Assembly: GCA_023374025.1 (NCBI GenBank)
Contig: SIJG01000052.1
Span: forward strand, 898,398-962,397
Length of the DNA stretch: 64,000 bases
DNA from: Heterodera schachtii
Lineage: Eukaryota > Nematoda > Chromadorea > Rhabditida > Heteroderidae
Direction: 5' to 3'
Shown: positions 48,401 through 59,700 of the stretch, piece after piece
Position numbering within the stretch: the stretch's first letter is position 1
Layout: each line of letters opens with the position of its first letter
The notes under the pieces: generated by a model
What the model was told of the DNA's origin: nothing
Seen by the model: the letters and a program-made list of their open reading frames with translations, nothing else
The model's database searches: none
Translations under genes and position numbers: made by a program

Positions 48401-50329
48401 TGTTTAAAGGCAAATAAAATTTTTGAATTTGTTTTAAGGCTAACAGACAACATTTAGTGCTTGCTACATAGTTAATGATGCCAAAAATTAAATTTGGTTA
48501 CCCATGAACAAAGTTATTAATCATTTTTAAAATTTCCATTTGCTGGTTTTTAAGTAGCCACCCACCGCCCTCTGAAACACCTTGGCGTGTCCACCATTTT
48601 TGAGCTCATGGAAATTAAACCAAAAAAAAACCATTGCTTTTTTAATTTGGAATAGAATTTTACAAAATGATGATTTTGACCCAAACGCTGATTTTTTTTT
48701 CTTTTTTTGTCGGCCAAATGCTGAGTTTGAAAATTTTCAGTTCGCAGCCTTAGTTTTAGGCTTCTAAAAAGAAATTTTATTAAGAGATTCAATTTTTGGG
48801 AAATTTTATTAATTCTTAGGAGGCTATTTTTTTATTATTTAAAACTTCTCCCCATTTTATTTAAATTCAATTTAAATCTGGTTAATTATGCTTTGGAGAT
48901 TTTCAAAATTCCGTCAATTTTCCAATCGGAATCTTTTGGAGTTTCCTTTTTCATCTGGTAGTATTGCTTGGTCTTTTACATTTTTTTGGCAATTGTGTAA
49001 TTTTTGCAATTAAGTTTAAAGAATAATAAATATGTGTTAAAAGCATTTACCTTTTGAAAATTTCTGATTCATGTCAATTTTCATGTCCCATATTTAAATT
49101 ATTCTTTTATCCAAACCAAACATTTGTTTAATTTTTCATAAAATTCTTCCCGTTACTTCTGCGAATAATTCTTTAAAATTGAATAATTTTTTATTAATCA
49201 TTTCAAATTCCGTTTTCCATTTGTAAATTCCCTTAGATTTATACCCAATTTCTTGCAATTTTTCTAGTAATTTTCTTCCATTCTTTTTTTGAATATTTTT
49301 TCCCATTTGCTTAATTTTTTCTTTGATTTTGTGGAATTTTCATATATGAAATCAAAGCCAACAAGTGTCCTGATTATTTTTATTTGTCCTTAAACATAGA
49401 TATTCAAACCCAATAAACAGAAATGTCCAAATTTTCTGATTTGTTTTGGTTTTACGTTTTAATTATTTTTTTTCCTATCTTCTCATTATTGCTACTTTTC
49501 GAGTTTTTTAGTGCATAAATTTGAAATATACTATTTTTGAGAGAACATTCCGAGTAGTAAGTCGGAAAATGTATAAAGCTATATACAAAACCGCCGGCCT
49601 GTAAATAAAAAAAAAGATATTTTTAGGGGTTTTTGGGGAGCTTCCTTATGTAAATACATGTTTTTTCCTGGTTTCTCCATGCTCTAAATAGTAGGAATCA
49701 CTTTTTTTTTGTGTTTGCGAACAAAAGTTAGGACTTTTATTTACATATTATTACATATTTCAAGGGTTTTTCTACATATGTATTACACATGTACATATTT
49801 TTATTCATATTTTGGACTTTTTCGCATTTTTTCGTACATATTTTGCAATTTCTGAGGATTTTTCAAGGAATTTTTTTTAAATGCCCCATAAAATCCAAAA
49901 TTTCTTAATTTTTCATATATTTTTTCATTTTTAATGAATATTTTGAGAAGCATATTTAGGTATTTTAATGCAACATGCTCTATTTTATAATGATCAAAAA
50001 TGCAATTGATCAGACTAAGTCTGTGAAATAAAACAATCGAAAGGATTTGGAGAAAATTGAAAAATGGGCCAAGAATTAGGAATTAAACAAAATAATAGCA
50101 TATTTTGTTCAAAAACGGCTTAAATGATCTCTTATTGAAGGATTGCTGGCTTTCAGTTTATTTACATGTATTTAACCAGATTACTTAATTTTTGCGTTGT
50201 TTAGCATCTTTTTTTGGCAATAGGCGCCGTCGAATTATCAAATTTTATTAGTTTTGCTAATAGATTTTCAGCAAAAAATTACAATTTTTATTGAAATTTT
50301 TTGAATAGAAAAGCATAAAAATTACAAAT
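42461..50329. other. A/T-rich gene desert with old duplicate block B
   Basis: No gene. A GC-richer 90-bp stretch (42461-42580) follows the 1238-bp array. About 45355-46960 is the diverged partner of block A. 44650-44760 carries AAAAAATAAGAACAT and CGGCATTGCCGG and may be a decayed relative of the hAT element at 26824. 46950-47080 repeats TAGGCACAAAAA words. 48500-50300 is less extreme in composition but shows no frame beyond about 80 codons and no splice-consistent exon set. Confidence 0.5.
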
Positions 50330-50583
50330 TGTTAGAGATAGTGACCATTGCATTTGTGATCTCTGACCCTTTGTTTGTCCCTTCTTCCCTCCCCCATTTA
50401 TGTCTATTTAATGTTGGCTCTCTTCCCCACATGTGGACTTCCTTCATCATTCACCAATTTTATTGTGGCATAAAGCCAATCGATATTCGCCTCCTCCGTC
50501 TCTTCATTTATTATTTTTATTTGTTTCTTCAATAAACTTTATTGTTTATATTTGTTGTCGTTCCTTTGGGTAAGGACACAACA
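50330..50583 (+). repeat. 5' LTR of the Gypsy element
   Basis: Starts TGTTAG and ends GGACACAACA. It contains AATAAA at 50531-50536 as likely polyadenylation signal. It matches the right LTR base for base as far as I can see. The 68-codon frame within it is not a gene. Confidence 0.95.
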
Positions 50584-50772
50584 AATTTGGCGCAGTCAGC
50601 AACAAAAGCCTAAGCGGCTATCATCGGACATTTTAAAAAACTGATCACCTGGGTGGTGTAAGTTTCCGCTGTGAGCGGTTTTTCAACTCAACAAAAAACT
50701 GATCACCTGGGGGGTGTAAGTTTCCGCTGGGTGCGGTTTTGAAATTCGACAAATTTTCGACAAAAATTCGAC
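50584..50772 (+). other. Gypsy leader: primer-binding site and 58-bp tandem duplication
   Basis: AAT then TTGGCGCAGTCAGC follows the LTR and is the candidate tRNA primer site. A 58-bp unit (CTGATCACCTGGGKGGTGTA ... GCGGTTTT) occurs twice, starting at 50641 and 50699. Gag begins at 50773. Confidence 0.65.
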
Positions 50773-52899
50773 ATGAACGCGGCACAATTGGAACAAATTT
50801 TGAACGCTGTGCTTGCGCAATCCGAGACAAGGATGCAGCAACTGATTGGGAATGCAGCACCAGCGAACAACAACCTCAGCAATGCCAATTTGGCGAGTTC
50901 AATTGATGCCCGAATTTCAAAATTTTATTACGACGCGGAGACCGGCAACACATTTGAACAGTGGTTCAAACGTTTCGGCACACTCATCGAAGATGATGGG
51001 AAGGATTTACCCGAAGCGACCAAAGTCCGTCTTTTATTGGGCAAATTATCAGACGAAGACTACAACAAATACCGAGACAGCGTAAGTCCGACCCAACCCG
51101 ATCAAATTTCGTGGGCGGACACCCTCGACAAATTGAAAAGTCTGTATGCCGAAACGCGATCGCTGTTTGTCAGACGCTATGAATGTTTCAAAATCCGACA
51201 ACAGCCAAATCAGGACATCACATCATTGATCGCACATATCAATGCGTCCTGTGAAAATGCGAATTTGAGCCTAACGAAGGAGCAACTCAAATGCATTATT
51301 TTGGTCATTGCTCTTCGAGATGAGCATCACGACCTGCGGCAAAAGTGCTTGAAGATGTTGGAAGATGGCCAGAAAAACGGCACCGACATCACACTGAAGC
51401 AGATTGAAGAAGAGTTGCGAACCATCCAAATGGTTAAAGAAAGCGCACTCTCGCTGATGGCACAGCCCGCCGCAACCAACGCAATTCACACACGTCCTCA
51501 ACAATGGAAGGACTCAAAAGGAAAGTCAAAACCTTTTGTCAAAACTGAACAAAAGAGTCACAACCAGCAAAGTGGTTCCAAAAATGTGGACAAAAGCAAA
51601 CATCGGCAGCCGACCGACCCATGTCCAGCATGTGGCTTTTTAGGCCATTGGCGATCAGACTGCAAATTGAATGATGCAATTTGCCACAAGTGTCAGAAGA
51701 AAGGACACATCGCCAAAGTGTGTCCGCAAAAGCACACTCAACCATTCGTCAGAAAAGGCCGATCAGTTTTGACGATTGAAGTGAACACAACCTGCACAGA
51801 GGTTGGAATTGCTGATCACTGGTATTGGCAAATTTTGATCACAGTCAACGGCATTAAAATACTGATTAATGTCGACACTGGCGCACAAGCCACCATCATC
51901 ACCAGCAAAACGTGGTGCAAAATTGGCAAGCCGAAATTGTCGCCTGCCGACATTGAGGCCAGGAACTGCAACGGAGAAGCAGTGCCAATCAAAGGCAAAT
52001 TTTGCGGCATCGTAAGCATGGGCAATGACGAACCGAAAATGCTCACCGCATATGTCAGTGATGCCATCCAACATGACTTACTGGGAATGCCATGGATTGT
52101 CGCGCTGGAAGTTATTCCAAAGGAAATAATGTTCCAAGAAGTGAAGACCAAGCCGACAATCATCCAAAAGGAAGAAATGCCAAAGGCCAAAGTGATCAAA
52201 GACGAAAAATCACTGATTTCGGCACTTCAGAAAGATTTTTCTGATGTTTTCAGCAACGAATTGGGCCATTGCAGAAAGGCAAAGGCACATTTGATTTTGA
52301 AGTCGGATGCAAAACCCGTGTTTTGCAAAGCAAGGCCAATCCCGCACGGCGCCATCGAAGCCGTAGATGCCGAATTGGACCGACTTCAGCAACTTGGCGC
52401 GATTAGGCCAATCAAATTCAGCCATTGGGCTGCACCAATTCTGGCAGTGAAAAAGAAAAATGGCAAAACCAGAGTATGCATTGATTTTTCTACAGGATTA
52501 AATAATGCACTTGAACTCAATCGCCATCCACTGCCCCGACCTGACGACATTTATGCGGCACTCAACGGAGCAGCATATTTTTCAAATTTGGATTTAAGCG
52601 ATGCTTATTTACAAATGGAACTTGACGAACAATCGAAACAACTCTGCGCTCTGAACACGCATCGAGGATTGTTCCAATGTCAGCGCCTTCCATTCGGAGT
52701 CAAATCGGCACCATCGATTTTTCAACATTTGATGGACCAAATATGCAGTGGCATCCCAGGCGTTTTTGCTTATCTTGATGATGGGCTCATTGCATCAAAG
52801 ACAATGGAGGAACACGTATCAGCGCTTTACCAACTTTTCGCGCGATTCAGTGAATATGGCCTCCACATTCAACTGGAAAAAAATGCCGCCACCGCATGA
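50773..52899 (+). CDS. Gypsy gag-protease-reverse transcriptase (N-terminal part of polyprotein)
   Basis: 708 codons from an ATG in the leader. Gag occupies roughly residues 1-330, with two CCHC zinc knuckles at 284-297 (CPACGFLGHWRSDC) and 304-317 (CHKCQKKGHIAKVC), used for RNA binding in the particle. The aspartic protease active site is DTG at 368-370 followed by AQATII. Reverse transcriptase runs from about 500, with 'GAIRPIKFSHWAAPILAVKK', 'RVCIDF', 'LPFGVKSAPSIFQ' and the catalytic YLDD at 667-670. The frame ends prematurely at TGA 52897-52899, after the HIQLEK motif that normally leads into the RT thumb. The remainder of pol continues in another frame from 52883. Gag and pol are one continuous frame without an internal stop before this break. 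Confidence 0.9.
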   Translation: MNAAQLEQILNAVLAQSETRMQQLIGNAAPANNNLSNANLASSIDARISKFYYDAETGNTFEQWFKRFGTLIEDDGKDLPEATKVRLLLGKLSDEDYNKYRDSVSPTQPDQISWADTLDKLKSLYAETRSLFVRRYECFKIRQQPNQDITSLIAHINASCENANLSLTKEQLKCIILVIALRDEHHDLRQKCLKMLEDGQKNGTDITLKQIEEELRTIQMVKESALSLMAQPAATNAIHTRPQQWKDSKGKSKPFVKTEQKSHNQQSGSKNVDKSKHRQPTDPCPACGFLGHWRSDCKLNDAICHKCQKKGHIAKVCPQKHTQPFVRKGRSVLTIEVNTTCTEVGIADHWYWQILITVNGIKILINVDTGAQATIITSKTWCKIGKPKLSPADIEARNCNGEAVPIKGKFCGIVSMGNDEPKMLTAYVSDAIQHDLLGMPWIVALEVIPKEIMFQEVKTKPTIIQKEEMPKAKVIKDEKSLISALQKDFSDVFSNELGHCRKAKAHLILKSDAKPVFCKARPIPHGAIEAVDAELDRLQQLGAIRPIKFSHWAAPILAVKKKNGKTRVCIDFSTGLNNALELNRHPLPRPDDIYAALNGAAYFSNLDLSDAYLQMELDEQSKQLCALNTHRGLFQCQRLPFGVKSAPSIFQHLMDQICSGIPGVFAYLDDGLIASKTMEEHVSALYQLFARFSEYGLHIQLEKNAATA

Positions 52900-54934
52900 G
52901 AAGACAACCCTCCGATCATTCCTTGGAGCATTAAATTATTACGGTCGTTTCATCAAGGAAATGCGCCAAATTCGTGCGCCATTGGACCAACTGCTCAAAA
53001 AGGATGAAAATTGGAAATGGGAGGCAGAACAACAGAAAGCCTTCGAAAAGGCAAAGGAGATTATGACGTCGGAACTGCTATTGACGCATTACGACCCGTC
53101 ATTGCCAATTGTTGTCGCAGCTGACGCTTCCAAAGATGGAATCGGCGCGACAATTAGCCACATTTTCCCCGACAAAAGAGAAAAAGTGATCGAACACGCA
53201 TCGTGTACACTGTCGGGCGCACAAAGCAATTACAGCCAAATCGAAAAAGAGGCTTTGGCACTCGTTTTTGCCGTGCAGAAATTTCACAAAATGGTGTTTG
53301 GCAGAAAATTCACTCTGCTCACCGATCACAAACCGCTGCTGGCCATCTTTGGCTCAAAGAAGGGCATACCGATTTATGCCGCGAGCAGACTGCAAAGATG
53401 GGCCTTAATTTTGTCAAATTACGAGTTCGACATCAAATATGTCAACACAGCAGCATTTGGCCAAGCCGATGTCCTTTCCCGGCTCATCGCAAATTACCCA
53501 AGGCCACAAGAAGATATTTTGATTGCAAACATTTGCACAGAAACAGAATGCTACATCAACAATGTGTTCCAAGTGCAAATTGATCAATTGCCATTGACAG
53601 CGGCTGAGATTGCGGACGCAACAGCCAAAGACGAAATTCTCTCAAAAATTTCGAGACTGTCAAAGAATGGATGGCCAAACAAATGCAACGACCCGAACAT
53701 CGCTCCATTCTTCCCAAAACGAGATGAAATTGTGGAAGTGGAAGGTTGTTTGCTTTACCAGCAACGCGTCATTATCCCAGCAATTCTTCGGGATCGAGCT
53801 TTGAAGGCTTTGCATTTGTCACACCCAGGAATCGTGCGAATGAAAGCGCTCGGACGCCGTCACATTTATTGGCCAGGATTGGACTCAGAAATTGAGAAAA
53901 CCGTCAAATCCTGTGAAGAATGCCAAAACGCGCAGAAGAATCCGACAAAAGCACCACTTGCTCCATGGACGCCAACAAGCAAAGTCTTCGAAAGAGTTCA
54001 CATTGATTTTGCTGGCCCATGCGACGACGGATTTATGTACTTTATTATGGTGGATTCCTACTCAAAATGGCCTGAAGTCTGCCAAATGAAGAGCACCAAT
54101 TCGCAGGCCACAGTTGGTTTCCTCCGATCAATCATTTACAGACTGGGAGTCCCGGAAGAAATTGTGTCGGACAACGGAACACAATTTCGCTCCGCCGATT
54201 TTGCCAAATTTTGCAAAGAGTTCGGCATTAAACACACCTTCACCCCGCCATACCATCCACAATCGAACGGACAGGCAGAAAGATTCGTCGACACGTTCAA
54301 GCGGGCAATGAAGAAGTGTTCGAAAAACGACAAAGATTGGGCCGAGAAAGCGCTCCTTTCTTATCGGACGACTCCCAACGCGACATCAAACGGCTACTCG
54401 CCTGATCAATTATTCTTTGGACGGAAGCTCCGTACCAAAATGTCGCTTGTTCACCCGAGGGGAGAGCCAATTGAGCACATTGATCATGAACGGATCAGAA
54501 AGACAAAAAAGGAATATGCTTCAAAGATGTCCAACCAATTTGACAAGAAGCATGGAGCAAAACAAACGGAATTCGGTCCGGGCGACCCCGTTTTACTCCT
54601 CAATTACCGGAACAACAAATCACATTGGCTACAGGGCACAATTTTGGAAAGGGTTAAAAATTCCCCAACTTTTCGAGTCGAAGTACCGATCTTGGGAGGA
54701 AGAATTGTCCACCGGCACGCAAACCAGCTACGCCGACGTTTCATCTTGGAAGATGAACAAAACGTGATCGGAAATCAGCCGATGAACACTGATCGTGGAC
54801 AAAATGATGAACAGCAACAACCCGAAGAGCAGCCAACCGATGATGTTCCCCAACAGGCAGTGCGCAGATCACATCGAATCGCCAAACCGAGGCAATTTTA
54901 TTCGCCCAGCCCGATCAAGAAGCGCCGCCGCTGA
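52883..54934 (+). CDS. Gypsy pol C-terminal part: RNase H and integrase (frame-shifted)
   Basis: The frame is open from 52748, but retroelement homology begins at about 52883 (MPPPHEK ... LRSFLGALNYYGRFI, the RT-RNase H connection). RNase H motifs: ADASKDGIGA at 53120, the YSQIEKEALA stretch, and LTDHKPL. The integrase zinc finger (H-H-C-C) runs from 53813 to about 53930. The catalytic D,D,E triad is at 54005, 54170 and 54278 with 35 residues between the second D and E. The C-terminal module has a W-x-x-G-x-I strand and RHANQLRRRF. Compared with related elements, the residues between the LEK of the upstream frame and MPPP are missing (about 30 codons), so the break looks like a deletion that also changed frame, not a programmed shift. 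Stop at 54932-54934, 30 bp before the right LTR. Confidence 0.85.
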   Translation: MPPPHEKTTLRSFLGALNYYGRFIKEMRQIRAPLDQLLKKDENWKWEAEQQKAFEKAKEIMTSELLLTHYDPSLPIVVAADASKDGIGATISHIFPDKREKVIEHASCTLSGAQSNYSQIEKEALALVFAVQKFHKMVFGRKFTLLTDHKPLLAIFGSKKGIPIYAASRLQRWALILSNYEFDIKYVNTAAFGQADVLSRLIANYPRPQEDILIANICTETECYINNVFQVQIDQLPLTAAEIADATAKDEILSKISRLSKNGWPNKCNDPNIAPFFPKRDEIVEVEGCLLYQQRVIIPAILRDRALKALHLSHPGIVRMKALGRRHIYWPGLDSEIEKTVKSCEECQNAQKNPTKAPLAPWTPTSKVFERVHIDFAGPCDDGFMYFIMVDSYSKWPEVCQMKSTNSQATVGFLRSIIYRLGVPEEIVSDNGTQFRSADFAKFCKEFGIKHTFTPPYHPQSNGQAERFVDTFKRAMKKCSKNDKDWAEKALLSYRTTPNATSNGYSPDQLFFGRKLRTKMSLVHPRGEPIEHIDHERIRKTKKEYASKMSNQFDKKHGAKQTEFGPGDPVLLLNYRNNKSHWLQGTILERVKNSPTFRVEVPILGGRIVHRHANQLRRRFILEDEQNVIGNQPMNTDRGQNDEQQQPEEQPTDDVPQQAVRRSHRIAKPRQFYSPSPIKKRRR

Positions 54935-54964
54935 TCAGGAGTGATCAGAATTTAAGAAGGGAGG

Positions 54965-55218
54965 TGTTAGAGATAGTGACCATTGCATTTGTGATCTCTG
55001 ACCCTTTGTTTGTCCCTTCTTCCCTCCCCCATTTATGTCTATTTAATGTTGGCTCTCTTCCCCACATGTGGACTTCCTTCATCATTCACCAATTTTATTG
55101 TGGCATAAAGCCAATCGATATTCGCCTCCTCCGTCTCTTCATTTATTATTTTTATTTGTTTCTTCAATAAACTTTATTGTTTATATTTGTTGTCGTTCCT
55201 TTGGGTAAGGACACAACA
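54965..55218 (+). repeat. 3' LTR of the Gypsy element
   Basis: A 254-bp copy of the 5' LTR, preceded by the polypurine tract at about 54954-54964 and followed by the second copy of the CAAAT target duplication. AATAAA at 55166-55171. Confidence 0.95.
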
Positions 55219-55223
55219 CAAAT

Positions 55224-56235
55224 GAAATAAATTTTTTATTTTAGCCAAGGAAATGGAGCACAAAATGCTAAAAGAATTAAATTACAAGTCACTTTTTTGG
55301 TACTTCCGGGTTTTGTCACCCCCCTGAAATTTTTTTTCTAATAATTTTTTCTAAGCTAATTTTTGATGCTGATCACGAATCTGACGTTTAATTACGGTCG
55401 GAGAATTCGATTTAAATATCCATTTCGACCCAATTCAAACCTCAAACCCAAATCCGAACAAAAAGTCAAAACTTCTAATTTTTTTAGTTTCGCATTTTTG
55501 GCTAATATTGTCTAATATTTTGTAAATATTTAAAATTTTCAGTGAAATACAAATGAAAAATTTATTATTTAAATTTTTAACAAAAAATGAAGTAATGAAT
55601 AAATTGCAACACGATATTAATTAATTTACAATAAAAAAGAATGAAGTACCGAAAGCAAATGTTGTGCACGCAATACAGCATGATTAATTCTAAAAATATT
55701 TTATATAATGTAAAAATAAAATACCAATTTATATAACCAATCAAAAAAATAAAAGTGAATAAATTACAATTCTAATAATAACAATTTATAAAGCCAAATA
55801 AATCAAAACCTTTAAAAGTTAGTGCCATAAAAAGCAAAAAATAAAATGATGCGGGACAAAGGGGAAAAATATTTATTAATTTAAAAAAATAAATTAATTT
55901 ATTTATAGTCAAATATAAACTTAAAATTTTAATAAAATAATTTTAGAAAACAAAAGCAATTGAAAATTTCCATTATAATTTTCAATAAAATAAATTTTAA
56001 AAGAATTTTCAACACTTATTTTTCACTAAAGAAAAATGGTTTACGACTCCAAAGTATGGGTACATTCAATTGGATGTGAAATCTAAAAAATAAAATTTCG
56101 AGAATTTTGCTATTTATTAATTTCTTCATTAAATATAATTGATTACAATAAGATTTGCACAGACAAATATTTCAATTAATAAAAAAAAAAATACTTAAAA
56201 TATAATTTTCAAAAGCAATATTTTAAGGTGCTAGG
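55224..56235. other. A/T-rich spacer with dispersed-family member
   Basis: No gene. 55365-55475 is a member of the dispersed GCTGATCACGAATCTGACG ... AATCCGAACAAAAAGTC family. 55588-55710 is a diverged duplicate of 58321-58440 (AAATTGCAACACGA, GCATGATTAATT). Confidence 0.55.
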
Positions 56236-56739
56236 GTCGTTCCACAAAAAAGCTCAGTATTGATAAAATTAAATAAATAAATTTAATTATTCAATTCACA
56301 AAACACGGTGCCGTCCGGTCAACACTAATGTACGGCGGGACGCGTCATTTTCAAATTTTTCAATTTTCACATTACTTCTCGCCAATTTTCTCCATTTGTT
56401 GTAGACATAGCCGAACGCCATTGATATCGTTTTGTAGAGCTCATCGAGCTTTACACAAAAGCCGCTGGTACCGGCAAGCTTAGCTTGGGTTGGCCATCGA
56501 CAGGATCGGGGCGAGGCTAAGAGTCCTCCGGCAGATGTTCCCGACCCATGACGGGCTCCAAGTGAATGGATTAAGAACCGGGCCCGGCCTGGGAGATAGC
56601 CCTTGAAAAACTGAACAAAAAATTGTTATTAACCGGGCCGGTCCGGGTACCGGATCAGGCACTTTTGGTGCCCCGAAAGTGGTGCGATCGGCTTCTGGAA
56701 AATGACCAATCAATCACTGAGTTTTTTTTTTGGAACGAC
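56236..56739. mobile_element. Terminal-inverted-repeat element with GC-rich core, 504 bp
   Basis: The left end GTCGTTCCACAAAAAAGCTC is matched, inverted, by the right end (GTCGTTCCAAAAAAAAACTC on the other strand), followed by CAGT and ATTGAT in both. The interior is unusually GC-rich and includes self-complementary words (ACCGGGCCGGTCCGGGTACC, GGGCCCGGCC). The minus-strand 77-codon frame inside has no recognisable motif. No target duplication was resolved. It could be a Tc1/mariner- or hAT-type non-autonomous element. Confidence 0.65.
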
Positions 56740-59700
56740 TCACCACGTTTTTACAGACCTTTAATGAAAGAAAAAAAAATGGCAAATGAATTATTAATAT
56801 AAGTTAAATGAAATTTTCAAGGCAAAGCCAAATTTAGAATTCAAAAAATGAAAATAGCACTTATTTTCAATATGAATAAGCCATATAAAATAGATAAGAA
56901 TAATAAAGTACAAGCATAAAGAAATCTAACAATTCTGTATTTATTAGTTCGTCTATTTTTCTTTCATATATTTTGTGTTAAAAGTTAAGGACATAATTTA
57001 AAGGAAAATAAAAATGAATGCTTTTAATACAAAAATATTTTAAAGAAATAAACTTGTTTAAAAAAGCAAACCTTCAAATTTTATGTAATTCTAAAAAAGA
57101 ATGATCAGTGAATTTAAACAAAAAATATATAAAAATATTTTCATTTGGCAAATTTATAAAGTATTTTCAAACAAAAATAAATATAAACCTATGAATTTAT
57201 TGGACAAAATCAGTTAAAAAATCTGGCAAATTTTTCAATTCAATTTTTCACCGCCGGCGCCCCATCACTTATCAAATTTTTTAAAATGCGAAAAAAAAGA
57301 AAACCAGATTTTTGTTTTGCGGATTGTTACCCACAAAGTTTCAAAAAAGTGTAAACTAATCAAATTTTATTTTATTTTAAAAAATATTTTAAAAAACTTA
57401 AAAACAAATCTCTTTAATTGCAATTTGATCAAAATTAATTTGTGAAATTTTAATTGAACTAAAACTAAGTTGGACCGAGATTAAACATTAAATGTTTTTA
57501 AAGCTATTTTGTAGTTATTAATTCCAAAAAATAAATCAATTATTATCACAAGAAAAGAAAATGAATTTTTAAATCCAAAGGCTTGATTTAAATGGGTTAA
57601 AAAAGCTTTTAAAGAAAAAAAGCATTTCTACAATCTTTGGTGTTAAAGTTAATATCTATAAGACAATAAAATCGAATGAAAATAAAAAGCTTTATAATAA
57701 TTATTTAGAAAAATGTTAAAAATAATTATTTGCAGAAAATTATCTTTATATTTTTTTATTAAATCTAAATAACGCAAGTATAAAAAACAGGCGAGGAGTA
57801 CAAATAGTGTAATTATCTTGACTTAATCAAAAACAGTAAATAAAGCATACTTTTAACTACATTAATTGCATAATATTTGTTAACAAAAAATGAATAATTA
57901 TATTTTTCATTTATTAAATGAAAATACCCGTTTATAGAAAAATAAATAAAATTTATATCGAAATGTAAAATTAAAAATGAAAAACTATCTATAAAAGTAA
58001 TTAGTTGATAATTTATTAAACAAATCAAAAATTTAATGAATATATCAAACGATTTTATAACTTGGTTTTTCTATTTTATAATATTTGTTAAAAATAAAAT
58101 TTTCATTAACATATACATAAATAAAATATTGTTAAATAAAATTTTTGGAAGAAAAAAAATCATTTAAATGCTTTTTTCCCATTTATTCAAGTTTTGCAAC
58201 TCATTTACATATGTCATAAAATTCTATTTTTTGATGATTTATTTTATTTTTGTAAATTATTTAAAATTCACTGAATTAATTTTTTAAATCTAATAATAAC
58301 AAATAAAAATGTTAATGTAAAAAATGAAGTAAAAAAAATAAATTGCAACACGAAAGAAACTATTTTTTGCAATTAATAAGAATGGAGCAAGGAAGGAAAT
58401 CATATGTATGTTATGTGGCATGATTAATTGGAAAAATATTTTAAATAAAAATACAATCCAATTTATATAATAAAGCAAAGAATTGAAAAGAAAAAAAATA
58501 ATCCGATAAATAATAATAACCAGTTTCTAATTTAATATAAAATATATTTATTCGGAAACAAGCAAAATGACTCAAATAATTATATAAAAAAAGCAAAACA
58601 ATTAATTTATTTTAAAACTAATAAGTAGATCGAGGGTTTTAGTTATTTAATTATTTATGGCACACTGCATAATTAATCTGAAAAGCTATATAAAGTGAAT
58701 GCAAAAATTTATTATTATTTAATTTAACAAAAATTAAATTTAAACAAAATTTTTATTTTTCTTTAAGGAAAATTAAATTATCTGTTGCAAAATTAAAATT
58801 AATCAGCACTCTCAAAAATTTCAAGTCATTAAAATGCAATTAAATCAAGATGAATTTATTTATTGATAGTCCCTAATAATTCTCTATTTATGGTTAAAAT
58901 TTCAAAAATTTCATCGAGTTTTAAAAAAGGTTCTGGTAAAAGATCGGGATAATTCGTATTTATGAATGTTTGCTTATTCCAATGTTTAAATTTATTTTAT
59001 TGAAAATTTTCAAAAGATTTTTAATGGACATTTTTTAAGAATCCAAATCAGATTCTTTTAAAAAAATAGAGAACGAAAAAACTGTAAATACTTAATAAAT
59101 AAATGCTTTACTCAAATGAAGAAATAACATAAAACTACAGTTTTCAAAAGTTTACAAAAATTTTTGTATAAAGCTCTGAATTTTAAATTAATCAATTAAT
59201 TCAGGAATAAAAATTGGACTTTATAATAAAAATTTGTGTTTACCACAAGAGAGGTAGCATTAATTGAGAGGGCAAAAATTAAAAAATTAATGACAAAAAC
59301 AAAAATAATAATAAAATAACAACTAAAATCAAAAAATATATATATATTAAATGTTTATAATAATTTTACATTATCATTAATATTCTTTATTTTAATTAAA
59401 AAGTAAAATATTATATTTCTAGTTTTAAGCATAATCACAGAAACAAAAAAGAAAATAGCATTTCGAATAATAATAAAATTTATTAAATGTAAAAGAGAAT
59501 AGATGCTGTTATTTCGTAGAATCATAAAAAATCATTAAAACGACAATTTAATAAAAATAAAATTATTTTGTTATTATAGATTATAAGGCAAACAAAGTGA
59601 ACAAGTCTTTTAATTCTATATATATTTTTGAAATTAAAACTTTCAACTCCAAAATTATCTTATGAAAATAATTGAAATGATAATTTATAAATTTAATGAA

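Larger units (their letters stand above)
50330..55218 (+). mobile_element. Ty3/Gypsy LTR retrotransposon, 4889 bp, recent insertion
   Basis: Complete structure: 254-bp LTRs (50330-50583 and 54965-55218) that appear identical and begin TGTTAG and end ACAACA; 5-bp target duplication CAAAT (50325-50329 and 55219-55223); TTGGCGCAGTCAGC as candidate primer binding site three bases after the left LTR; and AAGAAGGGAGG polypurine tract just before the right LTR. Gene order is gag, protease, reverse transcriptase, RNase H, integrase, which is Ty3/Gypsy order; there is no envelope gene. Identical LTRs mean very recent insertion, yet pol is interrupted near 52880, so this copy is probably defective unless helped by another. 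Confidence 0.95.

Noticed and set aside
48550..48792. Minus-strand 80-codon frame and its plus-strand overlap as a gene
   Set aside because: Both strands open by composition, no splice-compatible neighbours and no domain recognised.
50329..50535. 68-codon frame occurring twice (also 54964-55170)
   Set aside because: It is LTR sequence of the Gypsy element, duplicated because both LTRs are identical.
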